From Tundrisphaera sp051175315 (GTDB taxonomy: Bacteria; Planctomycetota; Planctomycetia; Isosphaerales; Isosphaeraceae), in assembly GCF_051175315.1 (NCBI RefSeq), contig NZ_CP195100.1:4836001-4900000 (forward strand): a stretch of 64,000 nucleotides of DNA. Reading direction: 5' to 3'. The notes beneath the pieces were generated by a model. The model worked only from the letters and a program-made list of their open reading frames with translations. It ran no database searches and had not been told where the DNA came from. Shown here one piece after another: positions 40,364 through 49,057 of this stretch (within the stretch, counting starts at the first letter, position 1; each line of letters begins with the position of its first letter). Both the position numbers and the translations under genes were made by a program.

Positions 40364-41140
40364 TCAGGTGCCGAATTCGGGGCGGCGGGCGGAGAGCTGG
40401 GCCTGGAGGCGCTGGATGATCGACGAGTGCATCTGCGAGACCCGCGACTCGCTCAGGTCGAGCGTGGCGCCGATCTCCTTCATCGTCAATTCCTCGTAGT
40501 AGTAGAGGATGATGATGAGGCGCTCGTTGCGGTTCAGGCCCTTGGTGACCATCCGCATGAGGTCCTTGCGCTGGAGGCGGAGCGTGGGGTCTTCCCCCTT
40601 CTTGTCCTCCAGCACGTCGATCTCGCGGACGTCCTTGTAGCTGTCGGTCTCGTACCACTTCTTGTTCAGGGAGACGAGGCCGACGGCGTTGGCGTCGTTG
40701 GCCATCTTCTCGAATTCGGCGGGGGGCAGGCCGAGGCGTTCGGCCAGCTCGGTCTCCGTGGGGGGGCGGCCGTGCAGGGCTTCCAGCGCCTTGCGGGCCT
40801 CCTCCAGCTTGGAGTGCTTGGACCGGACCAGGCGCGGGACCCAGTCCATCGTGCGGAGTTCGTCGAGCATCGCCCCGCGGATGCGGGGGACGCAGTAGGT
40901 CTCGAACTTCACGCCGCGCGACAGGTCGAAGGCGTCGATCGCGTCCATCAGGCCGAAGACGCCGGCGGAGATCAGGTCGTCGAGGTCGACGCCCTCCGGC
41001 AGCCGCTGCCAGATCCTCTCGCCGTTGTATTTGACCAGCGGCAGATAGCGTTCCACCAATCGATTGCGCAGGGGCGTGGTGGGGTGTTCCTTGAACTCGC
41101 GCCAGAGTTCGGTCACATCCACGTCCAGCTTGGTTGTCAT
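40364..41140 (-). CDS. fliA: Flagellar/motility sigma factor sigma-28 (FliA/WhiG type)
   Basis: A 258-residue sigma-70 family factor of group 3. Region 2 is LISAGVFGLMDAIDAFDLSR with VKFETYCVPRIRGAMLDELR, the FliA-specific stretch; region 3 is GRPPTETELAERLGLPPAEF; region 4 is ELTMKEIGATLDLSESRVSQ, the helix-turn-helix contacting the -35 box. GGAGG stands 6 bases before ATG 41140. It is last in the minus-strand operon after flhA, flhF and flhG, as in many flagellated bacteria, and would direct transcription of late flagellar genes. No FlgM-like anti-sigma gene is in the window. Confidence 0.92.
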   Translation of the reverse strand: MTTKLDVDVTELWREFKEHPTTPLRNRLVERYLPLVKYNGERIWQRLPEGVDLDDLISAGVFGLMDAIDAFDLSRGVKFETYCVPRIRGAMLDELRTMDWVPRLVRSKHSKLEEARKALEALHGRPPTETELAERLGLPPAEFEKMANDANAVGLVSLNKKWYETDSYKDVREIDVLEDKKGEDPTLRLQRKDLMRMVTKGLNRNERLIIILYYYEELTMKEIGATLDLSESRVSQMHSSIIQRLQAQLSARRPEFGT

Positions 41141-41393
41141 CCCTGACCTCCATGTCGGCGTCGTGAGAGGGGGCACATCCTGTGCTCGCGGCGGTCGACC
41201 GGCGTTCCGGCCGACCGTCCCGCATCCGCCGTCCGGCCCGGCCCGACCCCGAAGGGGCTGGCACCGGCTCGCGTCCGACGTCCTCTCGCGGTCCAAGGAA
41301 CCCGTATCAGAATCAGTATCGGCCAGTCGGCAGGATCGTCTTGAGCCTTGCCGACACGATAATCGGAATGACCGGACACGCCGGCCGGATTTT

Positions 41394-42314
41394 TCATCGA
41401 GCGACCCGACCCAGGGCCCGGCGGGCCGCCAGCGCGGCAAAGAACCCGGGGCGGCGGGGGCGGGGCGAGGCCGGGCCCGGGCGGCAATCCACCACGGCGC
41501 GGGCCAGCCTCCGCACGTCGCGCGAGGCGACCGATGTGGGCGAGGCGATCGAGAACGGCGTCCGGGCCCGCACGGCGAGCGGCACGTTCGCATCCGCCCG
41601 GACGTAGCCCAGGCCGTCGACCACGGCGCCGAAGAACTGGCGGCTGGAGGCGGTGAGCCGGGCCAGCACGTCGGCCGCCTCGGCCGAGTTCCGCGCCTGG
41701 TTCACCACGGCTCGGAGGATGGTCGGGGCGTCGAGCCGGCCGTACCGGCGGATCGCCGCGTGGGCGTCGGCGGTGGAGGTCGGCTCGGGGGTGGTGACCA
41801 GGATCACCTCGTCGGCGGCCGCGGCCAGGGTGCTGATCGAGGCCCCCAGGCCGGTCCCGGCGTCGATGATCAGGTAGTCCGCCCCCTTCTCCAGGTCGGC
41901 CAGCTCGTCGATCAGGCGGCGGGGGGCATCCCCCAGGGCCTCGATCAAGGTCCGTGCGCCGTGGGCCCCGGGGACGATCCGGATGCCGCCCGGGCCGGAG
42001 ACGATCGCGTCGTCCAGCGGCCGCCCCCCTTCCAGGACGTCGCCCAGGTCGCACGCCGGCGCCAGGCCACATAGCAGGTCGATGTTGGCCAGGCCGAGGT
42101 CGGCGTCGATCAGGACCACCCGCTCGCCGCGCTCGCCCAGGGCGATCGCCAGGTTGAGCGCGAGGTTGGACGTGCCGACTCCCCCCTTGCCGCTGGTCAT
42201 CACCAGGGACAGGGCGGTCGACGGCGGCGTGGCCGTCGGGGGGGCCTCGGCGAGCGCCACGGCCCCCGATCGCGCCCGGACCAGTTCTCGGAGCCCGTCG
42301 GCTTGGTCGGACAT
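41394..42314 (-). CDS. flhG: Flagellar number regulator FlhG/FleN (MinD-like ATPase)
   Basis: A 306-residue deviant-Walker ATPase. LVMTSGKGGVGTSNLALNLA is the KGGxGTS P-loop with the signature lysine, VVLIDADLGLANIDLLCGLA is the DxDxGxAN stretch diagnostic of FlhG/FleN within the MinD group, and DYLIIDAGTGL is Walker B. The C-terminus holds a basic, proline-rich tail near the membrane-binding position. FlhG restrains flagellar number by acting on FlhF. GGAGG stands about 6 bases before ATG 42314. The gene lies 83 bases after flhF and 253 bases before fliA. Confidence 0.92.
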   Translation of the reverse strand: MSDQADGLRELVRARSGAVALAEAPPTATPPSTALSLVMTSGKGGVGTSNLALNLAIALGERGERVVLIDADLGLANIDLLCGLAPACDLGDVLEGGRPLDDAIVSGPGGIRIVPGAHGARTLIEALGDAPRRLIDELADLEKGADYLIIDAGTGLGASISTLAAAADEVILVTTPEPTSTADAHAAIRRYGRLDAPTILRAVVNQARNSAEAADVLARLTASSRQFFGAVVDGLGYVRADANVPLAVRARTPFSIASPTSVASRDVRRLARAVVDCRPGPASPRPRRPGFFAALAARRALGRVAR

Positions 42315-42397
42315 GATCCCTCCGGTCGGAAAGGGCGGGACGATCCCGCTGGTGCTGGGTTCTGGCGGCGTTTCGATGCCGTACGGGTCGGGGCAGT

Positions 42398-43504
42398 TCA
42401 AGCGACGACCTCCTGGCCCAGGATCAGCCGCGCCAGGCGGGCGCGGTCGGCCGGCTCGATGTCGTCGGGGACGGCCTGCCCGGTGGTCAGGTAGCTGACC
42501 GGGCGGTCGGCGTGGCCCAGCACGGCGAGCACGCCGCCCAGGCCGTCGGCCTCGTCGAGCTTGGTCAGGATCAAACGATCGGCCCGGGCCACGGCGAACC
42601 GCTCGACGGCGGCCCGCAGGCTCCGCTCGCCGGCCACGGCGCTGAGGACCAGGTGGACCTCGTCGGGCCGGACGGCGGCCAGGAAGTCGGCCAGCTCGCG
42701 GATCTTGACCTCGTCGCGCGGGCTCCGCCCGGCGGTATCGATCAGGACCAGGTCCACGTCCCCCAGCTCGTCGATGGCCCGGCGCATCTCCGACGGGGCG
42801 TTGGCCACGGCCAGGGGCAGGTCGATGATCTCGGCGTAGGTCCGGAGCTGCTCGACGGCGGCGATCCGGTAGGTGTCCACGGTCACCAGGCCGGGCCGGA
42901 GCCCGTGGGAGAGCTTGAAGTTGGCGGCCAGCTTGGCCACGGTGGTCGTCTTGCCCACGCCGGTCGGCCCGACCAGGGCGACCACGCGGCGGGTGCCGGG
43001 CACGGCGGCGATGGGCGGGGCCACCGGGACGCACGCCTCGACCGCCTCGCACAGGGCGTCGCGGAGGGCGCCGGGGCGGTGGAACTCGTCGGGCTCGATC
43101 CGGTCGGCGACGTGGCGGACCAGCTTGCGGGCCAGGACCTCGGGGACCTCGGATTCGAGCAGCTGGGCGTAGATCGGCACCAGCCCGGCGGGCAGGTCGG
43201 GCAAGAGGTGGTCGATCCGCCCCTGCCGGCTCAGGTCCGAGACCATCGCGTGCAGGCGGCCGAGCTGCTCGCCGAACTGGGCCTGCAGCGCGTGGTTGGC
43301 GGGCGTGACGATCGCGGCCGATCCGGCGGACGAGCCGTCGGCCGAGGCCGTGACCTCGATCATCTCCCGCCCGCCCAGGCCGAACAGCCGGCGGCGGCGG
43401 ACCTCGCGAGTCCCGTGGATCACCGCGCGGCTTCCCAGGTCGCGGCGGACCTGCGCCAGCGCTTCCTTCATCGTCCCCGCCCGGTAAGTCTTCGAGCCCG
43501 CCAT
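42398..43504 (-). CDS. flhF: Flagellar biosynthesis GTPase FlhF
   Basis: A 368-residue SRP-family GTPase. The N-terminal basic domain (KTYRAGTMKEALAQVRRDLG, about residues 5-25) is typical of FlhF. The NG domain has VVALVGPTGVGKTTTVAKLA (G1), LVTVDTYRIAAVEQLRTYAE (G2/I-box), DLVLIDTAGRSPRDE (G3) and LILTKLDEADGLG (G4/G5). FlhF fixes the position of the flagellum at the cell pole and recruits early basal-body parts. The start at 43504 has GGAG 9 bases upstream. It lies 53 bases after flhA, so they share a transcript. Confidence 0.93.
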   Translation of the reverse strand: MAGSKTYRAGTMKEALAQVRRDLGSRAVIHGTREVRRRRLFGLGGREMIEVTASADGSSAGSAAIVTPANHALQAQFGEQLGRLHAMVSDLSRQGRIDHLLPDLPAGLVPIYAQLLESEVPEVLARKLVRHVADRIEPDEFHRPGALRDALCEAVEACVPVAPPIAAVPGTRRVVALVGPTGVGKTTTVAKLAANFKLSHGLRPGLVTVDTYRIAAVEQLRTYAEIIDLPLAVANAPSEMRRAIDELGDVDLVLIDTAGRSPRDEVKIRELADFLAAVRPDEVHLVLSAVAGERSLRAAVERFAVARADRLILTKLDEADGLGGVLAVLGHADRPVSYLTTGQAVPDDIEPADRARLARLILGQEVVA

Positions 43505-43557
43505 GCCGTTCTCCGCCTCCTCGATTTTCCGGATCGAACCTCGACGCGTCGCGACGG

Positions 43558-45735
43558 TCATTCGTCGCCGATCCCGACCAGGGCGGCCGAGCCGGCCGTC
43601 GAATAGGAGGTGACCACCGGGATCTCATCCTCGACCACCGTGCCGACCGACTCGATCGGCGTGTCCCGCGGGATCTCACGCTGGCTCAGGACGATCAGGC
43701 GGGGCAGGTCGGCCCGGGTCAGGTCTTTGAGCACCGGCCGGGCCTCGGCCGACCCCAGGACGATCGGCGGGTGGCCCGCCTCGATCATCGGGGCGATGGC
43801 CCGGGCCACGGCGCGGACGATGCCCTGCGTGGTGGCCGCGCCCAGGGCGGCGGCCGGCCGGGTGTCGTCCAGCCCGCCCACCACGCCGAGCCGGGCATCC
43901 AGGGCCCGGGCCAGGGTGGCCACGCGGAGCCGTCCGTCGGCCCCCAGGTATTGCTGCGTGATCCGCCGGGCCAGCCCGCGCCGGACCCGCTCGATCAGCA
44001 CGTCGATGTCCTTGGTCCGGGCGGCGTGAACGGCCAGGGTCTCCAGGATCGTCTCCTGGTCGCGGACGCTCACCCGCTCGCGGAGCAGGCCTTGCAGGAC
44101 CTGCTGGACCTCGCCGGCCCGGAGCAGTCCGGGGACGACCTCGTCGACCAGGGCCTGCGACGTGGTCCGGGCCCGGTCCAGGAACCGGCCGACCTGGTCG
44201 CGGCTCATCAATTCGTCGGCGTGGCCCAGGACGATCTCGCCGAAGTGGCCGGCCACCACGGCCGACGCCTCCAGGACCCGGCACCCCGCCAGCTCGGCGA
44301 CCTCGCGGCCGTCGGCGTGGATCCAGACGGCCGGCTGGCCGGTGGTCGGGTCGACCCCGTCGCGGCCGTCGGGGCGGGACCCCAGCCCGGCGGGCGGCAC
44401 AGCCAGGAGCCGGCCGGCGTAGGCCACGCCCTGTCCCACCACGGCGCCCCGGAGCTTGAGCCGGTAGTCGTGCGGGCCGAGGCCGATCTCGTCGCGGATC
44501 CGCACCTGCGGGACGATCAGGCCGAGGTCGCGGGCCACCCGCTGGCGGATCGACCGGAGCCGGTCCAGCAGGTCGCCGCCCCGGGTCGGGTCGGCCAGGC
44601 CGATCAGCCGGTAGCCGATCTCCAGCTCCAGCGGGTCGACGTGGAGCAGTTCCTCCATCCGGTCGACGGGCGTCTCTGGGTGGGCCGGGGCGGCCTCGGC
44701 CGGCTCGGGGGCCTCGTTTTCCGCGTCGTCCTCGGCCGGCTTCCGCTTCGCCAGGATGTACGAGCCGGAGCCCAGCGCGGCGGCCAGGGTCAGCAAGGGC
44801 AGCTTGGGCAGGGGGGTGAGGGCGAGCAGGCCGAGGAACACCGCCGACGCCCCGAGCACCTCGGCCCGGCCGAACAGCTGCCCGACCACGTCGGCCCCGA
44901 TGTCGCTGTCTTCCGACGACCGGGTCACGATCAGGCCGGAGGCCAGCGAGATCAGGAACGCCGGGATCTGGCTCACCAGCCCGTCGCCGATCGTCAGCTT
45001 GGTGAAGACGTTGACCGCCTCGCCCACGGGCATCCCGTGCTCGAAGACGCCCAGGAACAGCCCTGCGCCGATGTTGATCAGCGTGATCAGGATGCCCGCC
45101 ACGGCGTCGCCGCGGACGAACTTGCCGGCCCCGTCCATGGCCCCGAAGAAGTCGGCCTGGCGATACACGGCCTCGCGGCGGCGCTGGGCCTCGCGCTGGT
45201 CGATCAGGCCGGCGGACAGGTCGGCGTCGATGGCCATCTGGCGGCCGGGCAGGCCGTCGAGCATGAACCGGGCGGCGACCTCGCTGATCCGGGTGGCCCC
45301 CTTGGTGATGACCACGAACTGGATCACGATCAGGATCGCGAACAGGATCACGCCGACCACCACGTTGTCACCCGCGACGAACTCGCCGAAGGCTTGCACC
45401 ACCCCGCCGGCCGCGTCCAGCCCGTCGGCCCCGTGGGTCAGCACCAGCCGGGTGGTGGCGACGTTGAGCACCAGTCGCGTCAGGGTGGTCGTGAGGATGA
45501 TCGTCGGGAACGCCCCGAACTCGTGCGGGGCGCGGATCGACAGGGTGGTCAGCAGGATGATCACCGCCAGCGTGATGTTCAACGCCAGCAGGAGGTCGAG
45601 CACCGCCGGGGGCACCGGGACGATGAACACCAGGATGGCGCCGATCAGGGTCGCGGGCAGGGCCGCGCCGGCGATCCGGGCCAGTCCGGCGCCCGAGTTC
45701 GGGCCGGCGGCGGTAGTGTGCAGAGCGGGAGGCAT
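43558..45735 (-). CDS. flhA: Flagellar export gate protein FlhA
   Basis: A 725-residue export-gate subunit of the flagellar type III system. The N-terminal half has about eight transmembrane helices with the FHIPEP family signature in TLSIRAPHEFGAFPTIIL and TLTRLVLNVATTRLVL. The linker near residue 330-360 is acidic and proline-rich. The C-terminal cytoplasmic domain (about 370-725) has GYRLIGLADPTRGGDLLDRL, GLIVPQVRIRDEIGLGPHDY and TQALVDEVVPGLL-type conserved phrases. GAGGAGAGG stands upstream of ATG 45735. As first gene of the operon flhA-flhF-flhG-fliA it indicates that the organism makes a flagellum. Confidence 0.95.
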   Translation of the reverse strand: MPPALHTTAAGPNSGAGLARIAGAALPATLIGAILVFIVPVPPAVLDLLLALNITLAVIILLTTLSIRAPHEFGAFPTIILTTTLTRLVLNVATTRLVLTHGADGLDAAGGVVQAFGEFVAGDNVVVGVILFAILIVIQFVVITKGATRISEVAARFMLDGLPGRQMAIDADLSAGLIDQREAQRRREAVYRQADFFGAMDGAGKFVRGDAVAGILITLINIGAGLFLGVFEHGMPVGEAVNVFTKLTIGDGLVSQIPAFLISLASGLIVTRSSEDSDIGADVVGQLFGRAEVLGASAVFLGLLALTPLPKLPLLTLAAALGSGSYILAKRKPAEDDAENEAPEPAEAAPAHPETPVDRMEELLHVDPLELEIGYRLIGLADPTRGGDLLDRLRSIRQRVARDLGLIVPQVRIRDEIGLGPHDYRLKLRGAVVGQGVAYAGRLLAVPPAGLGSRPDGRDGVDPTTGQPAVWIHADGREVAELAGCRVLEASAVVAGHFGEIVLGHADELMSRDQVGRFLDRARTTSQALVDEVVPGLLRAGEVQQVLQGLLRERVSVRDQETILETLAVHAARTKDIDVLIERVRRGLARRITQQYLGADGRLRVATLARALDARLGVVGGLDDTRPAAALGAATTQGIVRAVARAIAPMIEAGHPPIVLGSAEARPVLKDLTRADLPRLIVLSQREIPRDTPIESVGTVVEDEIPVVTSYSTAGSAALVGIGDE

Positions 45736-45962
45736 CCGTTCCTCTCCTCGACCCAAGTGTGACGGCGATGGCGGCCCGGGAGGGGGCCCGATCCTCCATG
45801 ATCGCGGCGGCGAGCATCCTTGCTCGGCGATGCCGCGGCATGGCCTGTGTGCGGGTGGACGGCCTGGCTCGATGGTGGGTGCGGGCTCGGTGGGGCGTCG
45901 TCAGTCGGCGTCGGACGTGTGGCGGGACGATACTCCCGATCGGGGCGAGTGTCCAGGGGAAG
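45736..45962. promoter_or_regulatory. Upstream region of the flagellar operon
   Basis: About 230 bases lie between flhA and the terminator of the next operon and must hold the flagellar operon promoter. A small hairpin (CGAGCA / TGCTCG, 45812-45827) lies about 80 bases before flhA. No sigma-28 or sigma-54 promoter could be called by eye. Confidence 0.35.
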
Positions 45963-46001
45963 AACCCCCCGGCGGGCAGTTTGGCCTCGCCGCCGGAGGT
46001 T
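45963..46001 (-). terminator. Probable terminator of the cobalamin adenosyltransferase-SDR operon
   Basis: An imperfect inverted repeat (AACCCCCCGGCGG at 45963-45975 against CCGCCGGAGGTT at 45990-46001, with a bulge) lies 10 bases beyond the SDR stop at 46011 and is followed on the minus strand by TTCTT. Confidence 0.5.
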
Positions 46002-46010
46002 TTCTTTAAC

Positions 46011-46778
46011 TTATTCCGGGCCGGGTGCGATGAATCGGCCTCCGTCAACCCGGAAGCAGGCCCCGGTGGCGAAATCGGTGCCTTCCAGGAGGTAGAGGAT
46101 GAGGTTGCTGAGGTCGTCCGGCGTGCCCCGGCGGCGCAGGGGGGTGGCGTCGACCACGGCGGAGACCTCGGCCGGGGAAAGGTCGGGGGGCGGCTCGATC
46201 ATGGCGGGCTGGACCAGGTTCACCGCGACCCGGGGGGCCAGCTCGGCGGCGAGGGCCAGGGTCATCGCGGTGAGCCCGCCCTTCGCCACGATATAGGGGA
46301 GATAGCCGGGATAGGGGCGATCGGTGGCCCAGTCCCCCACCGTGATGATCTTCCCCTGGAGCAGGCCCTCACCGGGGTCGGCCGGGCGATCGACCATCCG
46401 CCGGGCCGCCGCGACGGAGGTGTGATAGGGGGCGGCGAGGTTGGCCGCGATCATGGCGTCGAAGTCGCCCGGGGCGAGGGTCGCCAGCGGCGTCGGCCGG
46501 TAGATGCTCGCCATATTAATCAGGACGTCGAGCCGGCCGAACCGCTCCACGACCCGGTCGACCGCCGCCTCGGCCTGGGCGGCGTCGGACAGGTCGGCGG
46601 CCACGGCCAGGGAGCGGGTGCCCCGAGCCTCGACGGCGGCGGCGGTCCGCTCGATCGCCTCGCGGCTGGTCATGTAGGTCAGGCCCACGTCGGCGCCGCG
46701 GGCGGCGAGGAGCAGGGCGAGTTCGCCCCCGACCCTGCGGGCGCCGGTGATCAGGACGGATTTGCCGCGGAGGTTCAT
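46011..46778 (-). CDS. Short-chain dehydrogenase/reductase (pteridine-reductase-like)
   Basis: A 255-residue classical SDR: VLITGARRVGGELALLLAAR (cofactor-binding TGxxxxG; the TGARRVG form recalls pteridine reductase and FolM), ADLSDAAQAEAAV (acidic contact for adenine), LINMASIYRP (the NxAS region) and YLPYIVAKGG (catalytic YxxxK). C-terminal FATGACFRVDGG is the usual SDR end. It would use NAD(P)H to reduce a carbonyl or a pterin; the substrate is not known. The start overlaps the stop of the upstream cobalamin adenosyltransferase gene as ATGA, so the two are translated together. Confidence 0.88.
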   Translation of the reverse strand: MNLRGKSVLITGARRVGGELALLLAARGADVGLTYMTSREAIERTAAAVEARGTRSLAVAADLSDAAQAEAAVDRVVERFGRLDVLINMASIYRPTPLATLAPGDFDAMIAANLAAPYHTSVAAARRMVDRPADPGEGLLQGKIITVGDWATDRPYPGYLPYIVAKGGLTAMTLALAAELAPRVAVNLVQPAMIEPPPDLSPAEVSAVVDATPLRRRGTPDDLSNLILYLLEGTDFATGACFRVDGGRFIAPGPE

Positions 46779-47326
46779 AGCCCGGTCCAGGGGATGTCGG
46801 GCGACCCGGCGCGGTGGTTCGCGGCGCGGGCCAGCACGAACAGGAGGTCGCTCAAACGGTTGAGGTAGGCGATCAGGTCGACCGGCACGTCCTGGCCTTC
46901 GATCCGCCCCAGGTGGACGGTGGATCGTTCGGCCCGCCGGCAGATGGTCCGGGCCAGGTGGAGACGGGCCGCGGCGGCGGTCCCGCCCGGCAGGATGAAC
47001 TGGGTCAGCGGGGCCAGCTCGGATTCGAGGCGGTCGATCTCCGATTCCAGCCGCCCGGCCAGTTCCGGCCCGACCGCCTTGTGGAACCGGCCCGAGGGGT
47101 TGGGGTCGGCCAGGGCCGCGCCCACGGCGAACAACTCGTCCTGGACCCGGGCGAGCAGGGCGTCGATGTCGGCGTCGAGCCCGCCCGAGGCCCGCGCCAG
47201 GCCGAGCACGGCGTTCAACTCGTCGACCGTGCCGTAGGCCTCGATCCTAGGGTCGTCCTTGGCCACCCGGCCCTGGCCCAGCAGCCCGGTGGTGCCGTCG
47301 TCGCCGGCCTTCGTGTAGATCTTCAT
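46775..47326 (-). CDS. PduO-type cob(I)yrinic acid a,c-diamide adenosyltransferase
   Basis: A 183-residue ATP:cob(I)alamin adenosyltransferase of the PduO family. KIYTKAGDDGTTGLLGQGRV is the N-terminal ATP-binding stretch, IEAYGTVDELNAVLGLARAS the family core, and TICRRAERSTVHLGRIEGQD plus AYLNRLSDLLFVLARAAN the C-terminal helices with the conserved RxxxR and NRLSDLLF. It turns cob(I)alamin and ATP into adenosylcobalamin, for B12-dependent mutases or diol dehydratases. ATG 47326 matches the family N-terminus. No cobalamin riboswitch can be fitted in the short upstream region. Its stop overlaps the SDR start. Confidence 0.93.
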   Translation of the reverse strand: MKIYTKAGDDGTTGLLGQGRVAKDDPRIEAYGTVDELNAVLGLARASGGLDADIDALLARVQDELFAVGAALADPNPSGRFHKAVGPELAGRLESEIDRLESELAPLTQFILPGGTAAAARLHLARTICRRAERSTVHLGRIEGQDVPVDLIAYLNRLSDLLFVLARAANHRAGSPDIPWTGL

Positions 47327-47455
47327 GGATCGCTCGCGTCCCGATCGGCGCCCGCCATTCATTGGCGGGCCGCCCGCATGGCCCTATACTAGGCGCTCGC
47401 CCCGCGACCGGGAAGCGCAGCCGGCTCGCCCCTCACCGACGACGGAGACCTTCGC

Positions 47456-48523
47456 ATGCTCGCCCAACTGGCCCTGGCCTTCTCGGTGATCGCCCAACCG
47501 CCGGCCCCGCCCGACACCCGCGAGGCCGATGCCGCCGAGGCGGTGCATCTCCGGAACATCCGCCAGGTGACGACCGGGTTCGCCAAGGCGGGCGAGGGCT
47601 ACTTCCGCCGCGACGGCCGGGCCATCATCTTCCAGGCGGTGCCCAACCCGCCCCCGGGCGTGTTCGCCATCCCCAAGGCGAACCAGGACGATTACCAGAT
47701 CTTCACAGCCGACCTCGCAGACGGGTCGGTGCCGAAGCAGGTCAGCAACGGCCGGGGCAAATGCACCTGCGCCGATTTCCGGCCCGACGGCAAAGGCGTC
47801 CTGTTCGCGTCGACCGAGCTGCACCCCAGCCTCGACGAAGCGGCCAAGCCCGGCGGCCCCAAGGCCCCGGCCTACAGCCGGTCGGAGCGGTATCGCTGGG
47901 ATTTCGACCCCAACATGGACATCCTCATGGCCGGGCTGGACGGGTCCAACCCCACCCGGCTGACCGACACGCCGGGCTACGACGCCGAGGGGAGCTACTC
48001 GCCGGACGGCAAGACCATCGTCTTCACCTCGATGCGCGACGGCGACGCCGAGATCTACCTGATGGACGCCGACGGCAAGAACCCCCGGCGGATCACCCAC
48101 GCCAAGGGGTACGATGGCGGCCCGTTCTTCTCGCCCGACGGCAAGCGCCTGCTGTATCGGAGCGACCGCAAGGAGAACGACCTCCTCCAGCTCTACATCT
48201 GCAACGTCGATGGCACGGGCGAGCGGGCCCTCACCAACAACGAGTTCGTGAACTGGGGCCCGTACTTCCACCCGGACAACCGCCACATCATCTATGCGAC
48301 CAGCCGCCACGGCCACGGGAATTATGAACTCTACCTGATGGACGTGGATTCCGGGGCCGAGGAGCGGATCACCTTCCGCGAGGGGTTCGACGGCCTGCCC
48401 GTCTTCTCCCCGGACGGCAAGAAGCTGATGTGGACCTCGGGCGGACGCACCGCCGACAAGAAGAGCCAGCTGTTCATCGCCGACTTCGAGATGGGCGTCG
48501 CCCCCCCCTCCGCCGCCCGCTGA
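47456..48523 (+). CDS. Exported TolB-like beta-propeller (PD40 repeats)
   Basis: A 355-residue exported protein with a weak signal peptide (LALAFSVIAQPPAPPD) and at least five PD40/WD40-like blades marked by FSPDGKR-type turns: FRRDGRAIIF, FRPDGKGVLFAS, YSPDGKTIVFTS, FSPDGKRLLYRS, FHPDNRHIIYAT and FSPDGKKLMWTS. The blade spacing fits a six-bladed TolB-like propeller. Members of this type act in envelope assembly or as carbohydrate or peptide hydrolase partners; here no partner is fixed. The gene starts 130 bases from the divergent cobalamin operon and ends 36 bases before the DinB gene, which may be co-transcribed. Confidence 0.85.
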   Translation: MLAQLALAFSVIAQPPAPPDTREADAAEAVHLRNIRQVTTGFAKAGEGYFRRDGRAIIFQAVPNPPPGVFAIPKANQDDYQIFTADLADGSVPKQVSNGRGKCTCADFRPDGKGVLFASTELHPSLDEAAKPGGPKAPAYSRSERYRWDFDPNMDILMAGLDGSNPTRLTDTPGYDAEGSYSPDGKTIVFTSMRDGDAEIYLMDADGKNPRRITHAKGYDGGPFFSPDGKRLLYRSDRKENDLLQLYICNVDGTGERALTNNEFVNWGPYFHPDNRHIIYATSRHGHGNYELYLMDVDSGAEERITFREGFDGLPVFSPDGKKLMWTSGGRTADKKSQLFIADFEMGVAPPSAAR

Positions 48524-48559
48524 CGGTTTCCTCCCCTCTCCCCTTCAAGGATGCGACGA

Positions 48560-49054
48560 ATGGATGCCAAGGTCCCCTGCCGCCAGACCCTCCAGGGCAG
48601 CGACATGTTCGTCGGGATGTATCTCAAGGATCTTTCCGACGAGGATATCCTGATCAAGCCGCTCCCCGGGATGAACCCGATCGCCTGGCAGCTCGGCCAC
48701 CTGATTTCGGTCGAGCGGATGATCCTGGAGACCATCCAGCCCGGTTCCAGCCCGGCGTTGCCGGAGGGGTTCGACGCGGCCCACGGCAAGGGCAAGGGGC
48801 AGGCGGAACCGCCCGCCGGCTTCTCGACCCTGGCCGAATACCAGGCCCTCTGGAAGGCCCAGCGCGACGCCACCCTGGCCTTGCTGGAAGCCCAGTCCGA
48901 CGCCGACCTCGACAAGCCCAACCCGGTCGAGCGGCTCCGGCACCGGGCGACCACGCTCGCGGAGCTGTTCAACTTCATCGGCCTGCACACGATGCTGCAC
49001 GTCGGCCAGTTCGTCGCCGTCCGCCGCGCGAAGGAACGTCCGATCGCCCTCTGA
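48560..49054 (+). CDS. DinB family protein
   Basis: A 164-residue four-helix-bundle protein of the DinB/YfiT family. WQLGHLISVERMIL in the first half and GLHTMLHVGQFVAVRR near the end supply the three metal-binding His residues typical of the fold (H in QLGHL and HxxxH in HTMLH). Some family members are thiol transferases using bacillithiol or mycothiol, but most are unknown. The ATG at 48560 has AAGGA 8 bases upstream; an ATG at 48551 is possible. It ends 3 bases before the convergent glycosylase gene. Confidence 0.85.
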   Translation: MDAKVPCRQTLQGSDMFVGMYLKDLSDEDILIKPLPGMNPIAWQLGHLISVERMILETIQPGSSPALPEGFDAAHGKGKGQAEPPAGFSTLAEYQALWKAQRDATLALLEAQSDADLDKPNPVERLRHRATTLAELFNFIGLHTMLHVGQFVAVRRAKERPIAL

Positions 49055-49057
49055 CCG

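Noticed and set aside
47327..47455. Possible cobalamin riboswitch before the adenosyltransferase gene
   Set aside because: The region is too short for the aptamer and no B12-box-like sequence was seen.
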